NCBI RefSeq assembly: GCF_018320785.1
Contig: NC_054870.1
Span: forward strand, 2,919,199-2,983,198
Direction: 5' to 3'
DNA from: Cheilinus undulatus
Lineage: Eukaryota; Chordata; Actinopteri; Labriformes; Labridae
DNA length: 64,000 nt
Both the position numbers and the translations under genes were made by a program. Positions 49,901 through 61,900 of this stretch are shown here, in pieces (the stretch's first letter is position 1; each line of letters starts with the position of its first letter). The notes beneath the pieces are model-generated. The model saw nothing but the letters and a program-made list of their open reading frames with translations, was not told the origin of the DNA and did no database searches.

Positions 49901-52900
49901 GTAACTTCACCTTTCAAATATTAATGAATTTTTAAATATTTAGAATTATATTCGAACCCTGAAATTTGTTCCAACAGAGGTACCAGAGGAAAATCTGTGA
50001 AGGTTTAATGGTTTTAAAAAATGGATACTGCTTAATCCTTGTGAACAGAATGTGTGCAGTTTCCTCAATGAAGCCTCAGATGTTTACAGTATTATGCAGT
50101 CTGTAAGGAATCCTGCCTTCTCAAGATAAGTTCATTTGCTTAGACAGTGCCAGGGAAGGAATTTGATCAAGGATAGCACCCACGTTGGTATCAAACTTGA
50201 ACACTCTCTCCAAAGTGAAATTTAATTATAATAATTATGTTAACAATTAAACTATGACAAGGAGAAGATACTGTAAACAGGTGGCATCTTTTTAAATCAA
50301 TTTTAATTTTTTTTGGTCTCTTTTATGTCCAACATTTAAATTTTAATTTCTTGTATCCTACTCTTTACAAAGTAAAGTTAACAGAGGGATTTTAGTTCTT
50401 TAACTGAAAAAATATTTGATTGACAAAAACAAACTTTTCATGAACGCCAGTGGTCACAATATAAGAAAATGTCCAACATGTTTGTTTACTCAAATATTAG
50501 TGATACATTGTTTAAAAAAAACCTACGGGCAGTTTACACTTTTTTGATCCATAACTAAATGAAGCTTATTTATTACTATATTTTGCCATCGGGGCACTTT
50601 GACTTTGGAAAGGCTTTCCTGAGGAGAAGAAGTCTGCAGAATCAGCTAACTTCTTTGAAACAACTTGCTAATAGCAACTTTTCCATTCTCAGTTTTGTAA
50701 TGATGTCTTTTAATTTGTCCCCATCACTTATCTGATTTCTTATCTGATTTCCTGCTTTTAGCTTCCTTTCTTGCTTTCATTTATCTACTAATTTAGTTTT
50801 CATACATGTGTTTCAGACTTTATTTTTGTTTAATATCCTGTGATGTGCTGTTGTCTCATGATTATAATTTTTCTGAACTAATCATCATTCTTTACTGCTT
50901 TTCATCCTCTTCAATTGCATTTCTTTATCTTAATGGCAGGACCTCTCTCTCTATCTTATTACAATATTTAAATTCATTCTGCTTTAGTTTTTCACATTTT
51001 GCTCTTGCCTTTGAATTTCTCTCTGTTGGCCTGGACGCTGATGGCTATTATGTTACCTTCCTGACTTTGCCATCTGTCAGAACACTTTGCAGACATCTGT
51101 TTTTAAAGGTACTACATAAAAAAGATATTATTTATCTTGACAGTCAACCTGCTGCAGAACAGGCTGGCTCTGTGTTGTGTTTTAATGATTTTAAAGCAGT
51201 AAAACAAAAACTGAATGGACTGAACTGTCTTTTGACTTATCAAAATAAGCCTGGCGTTCCCTTCATCTATCTTGATGAAATTCTCCTCAGAGGTCTGAAC
51301 AGTGACGCTGAAGATGATCTTAGTCTGTCTCTATTTGTGTTTCCTGTCTTTAGGCAGGAATGAGGGGCTGTTTCATGAAGCTAAAACTAACCGACTCGCT
51401 TCACTCTGAGTTTATTAATCAGAAAAAAAAACATGAACAATGAAGAAAGAACTTAAAATTATGCCAGATGAAATGTGACTCACGTAAATCAACAAGATGA
51501 AACATATAAAACATGACACAATTGCAGAGTTTTGATGGCAAGCAGCTACAGATAAACTACAAGCACTTTTTCAATATTCATTTTTACAAGGATGCATGAA
51601 CAAATATCTAGGTCCTCTGATATTAACCTCGGTATCCTTGTCAGATGTCATCATGGGGATTTTATAAAGATCTGATACATGGGGCAGATCTCTGAGCCAC
51701 CATGCTGAAATCATCATCATCATCCTCATCATCATCCTCATCCTCATTATCCCTGAGTCATGACAGGAGATGTTTGAATTTTTGAACAGGAACCGTAAAT
51801 GCCTGTGAAGTGCTGTATATCACATCATCAGTGCTGATGCTATTTTCTATCAACCATCACTGATGATGATGATGATGATGATGACGACAGCCTTTTACCT
51901 TCTAAAAAAACAAAAAATTAAATAACTGCATTTACCTTGATTTACCACCGGATCTTTGTGTCTAAAAGAAGAAAAAAGGAAACAAACTTGTTACATTTCC
52001 AGCAAAAAAAAGAGAAATAAATAAAATGAAAAACACAAAAATTAAAAAACTAGACAAAATTGATGACAAGGTGACAATGAAGTTAAATCTGTCATTGTTG
52101 TTTTTTTGTTCTTGTAAGTAATATAAAACTGTCATCAAGTATTTAACCATCATTTAAATTGTGATTTCAATTTAAAAAAAATTCTGTTTATGGTTTTGAT
52201 TTATTGTAAATGTGCTCTCGCTTGCAGCCCACCTGCAGAACCCCTGAGGTCTACCTGGGGGCTACAAGCCACACTTTAGGAGGCAGTGGTCACAGATTTA
52301 TTTCACGACTCTTTACAGAACAAACTGTATTTAGCACACAGTAACATACTGTAACTCATCTGGGTAGAATTATCAGTCTTTGGGATGTTTTTACCTGTCA
52401 GCATTCTTCACCATTTTACTGAGTAGTTTAGAGGTGGACGCAGCTTTCACCAGCTTGTTCCTGGTTTCATCTGAACTGTCCCAGGTGCTGCTCTGGGAGC
52501 GCTCCATCCCGGAGGATCTCTTCACACTTGGCCCTCTGAAAACACACAATCAAACACACAGACAGTCCAAATCTGCACAGAGCTGCAACAGCAGGAGGAT
52601 GACAGTAGTAATGGAGGAGGAAAGGAGTCACTGATATCCGATTTATAATTTTCGGACTGAACGATGGATGAGTGTTTCTGCTTCACAGACAGAGAAGTGC
52701 TGATGTTATATAAACCACAGAGATAAATCAGAAATAAGGACCCGGTTCTCTGGGATGCTCCCATCACTAGTCTTTCTGCCTTAACCAATCATCTGTGAGT
52801 GAGATCAGCTGATCCAAAGAGAGTTGCTGAGCATGTTTTGTTTTGACAAAGCAGCTGGTTTATTGGCTGGTCAGTGAACTCGAGGTTTTCAAAGCTAAGA

Positions 52901-55900
52901 GCAAATCTCCCATCAACTTTATTCTTATGAAAACATACATTTCCTTTTCAGAAAGTCACATTTGGTAACATAATGATGACATTTATTCACCTTCACCATA
53001 ATGTAAAATGTCACCTGGTTTAATTAGCTAAGTAGCTTTCATCCTAACGACTTACATGTGGATTTCAGCACAGGATTAATATTCTAATGAAAGGGACTTA
53101 AAAGATTTGAGGGATTTTACCACGGCTGCTTTGAGAAGCAGAGATTAATTGGATTCACAATGTTGATGATTATTAGCTGGCAATTCAATTAGCCTATATG
53201 ATTACTGTACACCAAAAGCATAGCGCTTCACTTGAAGTATTAGAAGCAGGAAATTCAATCTACTGATTGCTTATTTTTAATAAAAATGGCCAAAATTATC
53301 TATTTCTGAGCTATCTGGGCATCTCCATTAGAAACTGTAGTTTTGAAAAAAGATTCAAAGATTTACTTTAATTGATACTGATATTTAAAATATGTGTCTC
53401 AGACCCAAACTTCAGTCTTCAAAACATACCTGAAAGTTTAAGGACTGAGGATGAACAAGGAAAAAGGCTTCACCTGGTGTAAGTTTGTGGGTCCAATCTT
53501 AAACTCTACACCAGTGATACTCAACATGTGGCTCTTTTGTGATGATTTGTGGCTCTTTTACGTCGTAATTTTAAATATTATTTTCCCAGAAAACCTTAAA
53601 AAAGGGAAACCTTTTTCCCATTTTCACCATTTTGTTCCAGTTTTGGCTTTTATCCCATTTTTGCCCTTTAAAGATATCAGTTGCCATTAAATACCACTTT
53701 TTTCCTACGTTTTTGCCCACTTTGACACCTTTTATTTTGTAACGTTTTACCCATTTTTGTCACTTTTATCCCATTTTCACCACTTTTCACCCATTTATCT
53801 TATGCCACGAAATACCACTTGTTTCCTATTTTTTGCCTATTTTTGCCACTTTTCACTAATTTTTACTGGCACGTTTTTGACACTATAGGACCATTTTATG
53901 ACAACTGTAACTTATTTTTTGTTACTTCTCACACATTTTTTCTACTTTCTGGCCCCTTTTCCACTTTTCCTCCCGATTTTTACCCCTTTTCACCCATTTT
54001 TGTTTCTTTTTGACCATTTCTGCCACCTTTAACTTATTTTTATTGCTACTTCAAGCTGTTTTTGCCACTTTTCACCACTTAGATTGTGGCTCTTGCAAAG
54101 GTATTTTTCAACAATTTGGCTCTTTGGTTGAGCAGGGTTGAGTAACACTGCTTTACATTCTAAATTGTATATAGAGCCAATATTCAAAGCCCGAATTACA
54201 ATTGCACATTATTAACGAATGGTGCAGCATGCATCGATATTATAACAAAATCATTTTTTGTAAAAACACCTGATCAGAGCTCTCCCCGCCTGCACCACCC
54301 CTGAGGCAGCAGAGTTCATGGCAGCCTCAAATTAACAAACATCCTAAGAATTTACTGAGTGAAAAACCTCAAGTTTTCATGATTAGCTTCACGGCTGACA
54401 GACAAGTTCAGAATCGAGTGATGTGACATGAACCAACAAGTCAAAACCACCAGTGGGGAGTCATGTCAGGCTATGCTCGAATTCATTAAATAACCAAGCT
54501 CTCCCTCTCTCTCTCAGTGGCACAGTCTGCTCTTAGTCCATGCCAAGGTGTGTTACAGTGAATGAGGAGCCTGACCTTTGATTGGAGACTGAGCAAAGTG
54601 GGTGTGGCTGACCAGTGGAGGCAGGAAAATCTAATTACCTGTTAAAGATGGAGTCAATAAAATCTGTTAAGGTTTAGGCTGTTCAGAGCAGTGCTGGCTC
54701 GATAAACATTTCTGAATTAATCTAATTCAAATCTAACCTGACACGCCAGATGGATTTGTTTCACACATCCATCTGGGAAAGCTTCAATAGGAAACATTTG
54801 AGAAAAGGCAGAGGATTTGAAAAAAACTTGGAGTGTGATTGGATGAACGTTCTATCTGTCACATCTCCATGGGCCAAACAGAGCAACAAAACACATGACG
54901 TAGCAGCTATCGAGCGGCGCTTGCGCTGCTACCAAGGATTTAACGCGAAACATGGCAACTGTAGACATGTTAATACTTGACTTTTGTCGTTTTTGAAAAG
55001 AAACCAACTCACTGCTGATCTTTGTTCTTCTTTTCATGAAGACATGTCATCAAGTTCTGATAAAACTGGTGCTTTAGCAGAGACGCCAGAATGGATAAGG
55101 CGCCCGTGTGCGCCCCATGTAAGCGGGCGGCCCGGGTTCGAATCTGGCCCGAGGCCCTTTAGCGCATGTCTCTCCCTGCTCTCTTCCCTGTTTCCGACTC
55201 TATCCACTGTCCTCTCCTCTATCAAATAAAGGCACAAAATGCCCAAAAATAAACCTTAAAAAAAAAAAAAAACTGGTGCTTTAGCAGCATCCACGCTAAT
55301 CTCTTCCTCCATAACTGCACCAGCTCTTGCTGCTGCTTGTTTGTCACGACACTGCCGTGCCTGAAAGTACTGCCCCTCGTTGCTGATTGGTCCTGTCACT
55401 GGCTAACCGGGCCCAAACGGTTCAGACGGGAGCTTAACAAGATGGATTCGCCAGTGAAAAACAAGGAAATGGGCATCCATCTGCCTTGCAAGGTTTATTC
55501 CAATCTGTAAAAGTCAATCTTTTTGTCTATCAGAGAAAACTGATTTATTAAAACCTGCTGTAAACTCAGACAATGAGATTGGGTTTTTAAGGGTTTAACA
55601 TACATCAGTATAATCTCAAACATGATAAAAAAATAAGAAAATATCATTTATGATGTTTCATAAAATAAAAGGATGCGAGGCCTGATGCTCAGTTAAAGTG
55701 ATATTAACAGTAAGAACCACTAACAGCATTATTCTTATCAACCAAAAACACAATTAAAAATGGTAGACCAAAATGCATTTTTGATCACTCCTTTTACTCT
55801 TTATTTTAATGCTATTATAACGAACATGTTGATAACGTGCAGCTGACTGTTAATAAAAGTCCCTGTGTGACATTTTGCAATTGGTCCATACAGGTTAGAT

Positions 55901-58900
55901 TTTTTTTTTTTTTTTTTTAACAAAAAAATATCATATCGAATACTTTTTTAGTCCTAAATGCTGTAGATTCAGTCTGTGGTGCTAAACAAACACCTCAATG
56001 ACTCATTTCATCCTCCAAAGATATAAAACCCAGCAGACAGAAGTTCAACACACAACCCAGAAAGAGGTTAGTGAGCTGGAATACATCAAAACATGAAGCC
56101 CCAGGATGCAGAAGGCCTGCTGAGGAAGAGGAAGAAGAGGAAGAGGAGGAGGAAAGGGAGGAGAAGTTCCTTAGGTGAGGCTGGGAGGAGAAAATATTAG
56201 TAGCCTTTAAAAGTCCAGACTGAGTCATCTATCAGCAAAAAGAGGAGGGAAGGAGGGGGGCTTTGGAGATTCTGTGATCTCCAGAAAAGTCACAGCGAAT
56301 CCCCATTAGAGAAGAGCAGGTCCAGAGGATTCACAGAGGACAACAGAAGTTTAAAACACACAAACACAAACAAAGCCAAGTCTGAGCATTCAGCCAGCAA
56401 AGTTTAAACCTCAAGGATGAGTCGGGACACAGCATGATCTCAGGGAGGTCAGGGGAGACTCCATGATCTCAACGAGGCCTTTAAAGACTGCAGGAAAACT
56501 CAGCACTGGGCCTTAATCAACAAGCTTTCTTTGGATATCATTTGTTCTTAAAAAAAACCCTAGAGTCCAAGAGGAGTCTGACATTCACCACAGTTTGCTT
56601 CATAAAATACAGAAATATAAATAAAAACACTAAAGAGCATTGATGTGAGAGCTGATATGCCAGTGCAGAACTAGTGCATTTTCATTAGTATTATTATGTA
56701 ATGCACATAAACAGCTAAATATCATCAGCGTTTTATCCTTTAAAACCTACAGGATTGCCAGCACTTCCGTTTGCATAACTATTTTTAACCACGGGTAGAA
56801 TTGTAACCAAAGGAGGTGGAGCAATAATTCTTTTTGCATATAAAACTGGAGGAGTAACACTAACACATCACACATTCAGTGTGTTCCAGAGTACTGTTTC
56901 CTTCTAGCAATATCCTTCCTTCTCTTGCAGAAATGTAGTATGAAGCACACACATCAAAAACAATGTAATATGATATAATCCGGGCTATAATTGTGTTGTT
57001 TTCTTGCAGGTCACAAGGAACACTAATTATTGTTTCAGCATGCTCTTCTGCAAACACATGCATGCTCAGAAGTATCTGGCACACTGAGAGATTTGACTGC
57101 ACTACTGTACATAGTTTATTCTTTAAAGAAGATGCTGTCTTTTTGCAAATTGAGCACAGTTTTATTTTATTTTCATTTTTGCCACAGTTTCTAAAGATGA
57201 GTGTATGTCAAAAATGAAGTTATGAACATACTCAAAATATTAATTTTTTGGTTCGAAATGATCTTGTGCAACTTTTTTATAACCATATTTTTGAGGGATA
57301 CAGCTTTTAAGCAATTTAATTTGTTACTATAGACTTATCACATACATATCATTAAAACTTGGGTTCTAATGGTTATATTGATGTATAGCCAATTCAAATA
57401 TTCCAAAAAACAGCACTACAGCATGTAAAAATGTAAAGATATGCTCTGGCGGACTTGTTTTATTGTAGACCATAAAGGGTTAATTCAACAATACAATGCT
57501 TGTTCTAAACTGCAAAATGAAAGATTTAATGTATGAAGCCAAGCAAGTGTTTAGTGGTCGATCGAAGCATAAAATAATGAGCTTTAAGCTTCAAAATGTA
57601 ATCAGACCATCCGAGAGTCAGGGTGGACATTTGTGCAAAATTCCTCAACGTTGTTCTTGAGATAACACATTCATAAGAAAAGCAAACACAAAGTCTGGAA
57701 ACCTTTAATCCTCAATGGAGTGGCATGTATCGGTGCCAATTAGACACAACTGGCATGACCCTCCAGCTTATGAGGACACGGCATTTATCAGTTTAAGAAT
57801 GCAGATGACACTGCAGGGTCATGAATCAGACTCCTCTTAGACATCAAATGTAGAGAAACTCTCAGAGATGTTGGTGAAGAAGGCCCTGTGATCTCCTAAG
57901 GGCCTCAGATTTCCAGGGGACTCATTTTCTCTCAGACATCGCGGAGGCCTGATGGGATGCCCAGACCTCCTGGACCCGGTAGTTCAAAACTAATCCAGCA
58001 GGTTTAAAGCTATCGAGGAATAATTCTTTTAGAGTCACAGTTCAAATTTTTAAAAAAGGATTAAACATGGTTGAGTAATCCAATCCAGGTTTAATCTGGA
58101 TTAAACCAGCTTGTGTTCAAAAGTTTTTAGCTGGATTGCGATAATCAAAATCCAAAATATTAAGGATCATCCTGATCCTAGCAGAGGACTGGACTCAGAC
58201 TGGAATAAGGAAAAAATCTAAAATAACTTTTACTGTTAAACCAAAATGGATTTTTGACAATATATTTTATACTTTAAAACACTTTTATTAGAAATCTATT
58301 CTGCTTGAATGACACAAAATAGGGCGATAAAATGATAAAGGAATTTCCTCATAGAGAGCATCAACACTAAAAATTAAATTTTATCTAATGCTTTGAGGAT
58401 ATTTCAGTTTGTGTGGATTTTGGCGACCTTGCGGACAAAGTCTACATCATGATGTCCCCTTTAAAGCCCTGGTAGTCTGGATTGAAAATTCCTAAAACGT
58501 ACAATACTGAATGAAAATTCCACCGCCAGAGGGCTTTCAATGAAAACGATTACTAAAGCTGTTGAACACGATCAGTTTTACGGTAAAGCTGATCCGAGCG
58601 GTTTCATTCTCCAGTCGTGAACAAGAGAACAGCTCAGTCTGGAGACAGAGAACGACCAATCATGCTCAGAGACGTACAGAGAGCTGAAGATCACTCTGTG
58701 ACATCAGATATGCAGCCTACCTGTCAATCCCTGACCCTAATGTAAATCAAAAATTATATCATTTTATAAAAGTCCGACACCCATAACAGCAACAAAAATT
58801 ATGGATTTCTCTGGCGTCCAAAAACATTTTTGGGGTAAAATAAGTAGCATCTGATACCACCTGGACCAAGTTACAACAAAGTTTTCTGTGCTTCACTTGA

Positions 58901-61900
58901 ACCCTGGTACTGTTTGGGTTTTTTCTTACACCAATGCTAAGCACTTGGCTCAGCTGTGGCTATAGTGGCAGTCTTATCACAACTAGACCACATTTATTCA
59001 TGAAATAAAGAGCAAAGAACAGCATGTCTGACAGAAAAGATGTGTCTGCTCTTCCCCTGATCTTTAGTCATACTGTGACCCATAATTTCTACATGCCATG
59101 GATGCGCTGTGCTACGCTGCACCGTGGTTTTGCTCTGACAGAACACTGGTGACCTCACACTGGAAGTGTGTCTAGAGCACTGATTCCCAACCTGGGGTCC
59201 AGGACCCCCCAGGGGGTGGCGCCAAAGATCTTAGGGGGGTCAAAAATTGACCAAAACCTTGACAAAGCAGTTATGAACTAGTTTATAAAAACCCCGTCTG
59301 GGGTTGATTTGCCTTTAATTTTGACATGATTCCATAATTTTATTATTTCCACTGTGGGTGAGGACTTTTTGAAGTTAATGCTAAATATTTGCTACAAAGA
59401 ATCTGTGGTTTCATGTAATATTTCATTTAATATATTTTACCTCAAAAGTAAAAAGTAAAGTAGCTTTGACCTCCGGACGACCTTTTGTTTGTGCTGCAGG
59501 ATGAGGTGTAACATTGGAAAATTGATGATTTACTATCTGGAGTTTGTGCATTGTATTTTATTTTGAAGCTGACCGATTACTTTCCAAGTTTTTCCAGCTG
59601 TGTTGATCAATCCGCTCTGCGTGGACTGACGCCGTTTGGCAGCGGCCAGCACTGGAAATAGACCTGCAGCATATCGGCGATGAAGCAGAGCTGAGTGGCA
59701 CGTACAATGGCTGCTGCTTTATTTTCTCTGAGGCAGAATGAAATTAGTTTGAGGCTCTTAAATAAAGACCTTAGACCTGTTTCATTGACTTCTGCTGGGT
59801 TCTATTTACATCTATTTGATATTTTCTTATAAAATTAAAGCGACAGCTACACGTTATACCTTTAAATGTCAGTGCCTAGATTAGGTTGATCTAATAAAGT
59901 TTTTTAGTTTTTAGTTTTTGAAAATCTGACAAAATGAGCTGGATTATGTGATCATAGTAGGGATTATATGAGGGGGATGTTGAAACCAAATTTGGTTCAT
60001 CTAAAATCTTTTGAACAACCTGGCCCTGGAGGTCTGAGGAGGCTGTCTCTAGAAGGTCTGAGAAGAGTTTTATCTCCAGGAGATCTGAGGAGACTCTATG
60101 ATGTCCATAAAATCAACAGGCCGCCTACTGAGGAGCCACAGTCCTGCTGGGTATGGCTCTGTCTATCCACACCTAGAGGGACTGTTATGCACACCAGGAG
60201 CCCCCAGACTGGATCTGGGGCAAGTCATTAGGTGTTGGCAAAGCAGGAGAACTGTGGGTCCTCAGGGGTAGGGTTAGTAACCAAAGCCAGAGAGATGTCA
60301 GAGCAGCATCAGCAAGAAGGGAGCTTAGATCCAGCTGACAGAATACAAAGTAAAACCTTTTAGGAGGGGTGTGGCCTTTACTGGTGTCAGCGCACTGGGC
60401 CGCTCTCTGCGGCTGGGGGTTCTGGGGGGTCTGAGGGGTCTGAGGAGTCTGGGGGGTCTGGGGAGGGTGGGGGGAGGAGGGAGAGGGGGATGAGTTCTTT
60501 AGGCGAGGAGGCTCCTCACGTTCCTGGATCTCCTCCATCTGAGACCGCTGGCTGCTGCTCTCCTTCTTCTTGTCTGTTCCACTGTGGACAAAACCAGGAC
60601 CGTATGACACCACAAACAACAGACTGGACTTTCTCTACTGGTTCTATTCTACATCTATGTGTTCTACTTTACATCTACTGCCTACGCTACTTCTACTGCA
60701 GTGACTCAAACCACCAAAATCCTTCTGAGACCGCCGGCTGTTGACCTCCTCCTTCCTGTCTGCTCCACTGTGGACAAAACCAGGACTGTGTGAGGCCAGG
60801 ACACTCTGGTTCTACAGTTCATGACAGAAGTCTAATCATTTCCTCAGTACGTTTACATGCAAACTCAAGTTTAGCTACAGTGGTGGCCCAATCAGGCCAT
60901 TTAACTGGACTACTGTCCTTGTCCCACATGCACAGGGGTGAATCTATTCATTAAGGAGAGTACGTCTACCTGCCTCTGCTGATGGTGATATGCCCCCTTT
61001 CAGCAACTTCCTATGGACCTTTTTCTACTTGGCATTTACACAAAGGTAGCCAGTGGTAAACTTGAGCTGTGTATTATGGAAAAAACAGCTCTGTGTGTTT
61101 TCTTCAGACTTTTTATTTTTATTTTTAGCATAAATAAGACACAGGCCATCTCTGTTACAATGATATTGAAAGACAGACAGGTGCATGGCTTCTGTTATTC
61201 TTTGTATTTCTGATCATCAACCTATGAGGTAAAGTCCAGCATGGAAACCATGGAGCATGAGTAGAACATTAGTCCATCCTGGGTCTGATTAAGGGTGTAA
61301 ATATGCAAGAATAAATCTAGTTCCAGGTGCATTAGTCTGACAATTTTAGCTGGTCTAACAAGTTTGTATGCATTTTTAGTTGGACTCACACAATGCTCTT
61401 TCTGCATGTAAACGTACTGACTGATTTCCCCCCACATGTGGAACATGAAATAAACCCATTCATTCTGCTGCAGTCCAAGAAGTAATCTCAGGTTGTCCAC
61501 TGATATCTGTATTGCCAGCTATTTTTGACTGTATCAGTAACATCTATCAGATTTGTTCAGCAGGCATTCTGGAGGCTTAAATCAAAAAGCCTGAAGGAAA
61601 ATCATCAACAGTTAACAGAACAGTGAGACAGTGCAAACAGAGAAGAAATCTTGAAACCAACAACAATGTTTGCGTGTGAGTGTGTTTAACCTCTTGGCGG
61701 CAGATGACACCGTCTCCTTCCTGGTGACAGAGGTGGAGTCTCTCTTTCGTCCAGAATTTCCTCCATTAGCGATACAGGACATGGAGTAAGCTTCACGCAG
61801 GGCAGCACCGCCTGGGGGCAGAGCACTGCTGTTAACACAAGCAGTTCAACAGCTAACTGGCAACACAACATCTAGTTTAGAGAGGAACCTGATCGGGTAA

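Noticed and set aside
50806..51363. 185-codon plus-strand frame
   Set aside because: Its composition is AT-driven (Phe, Leu, Ser), it matches no family I know and sits in an EML4 intron. It might be a repeat relic.
56120..56165. Poly-Ser coding stretch on the minus strand
   Set aside because: It is a purine-rich simple repeat without splice context.
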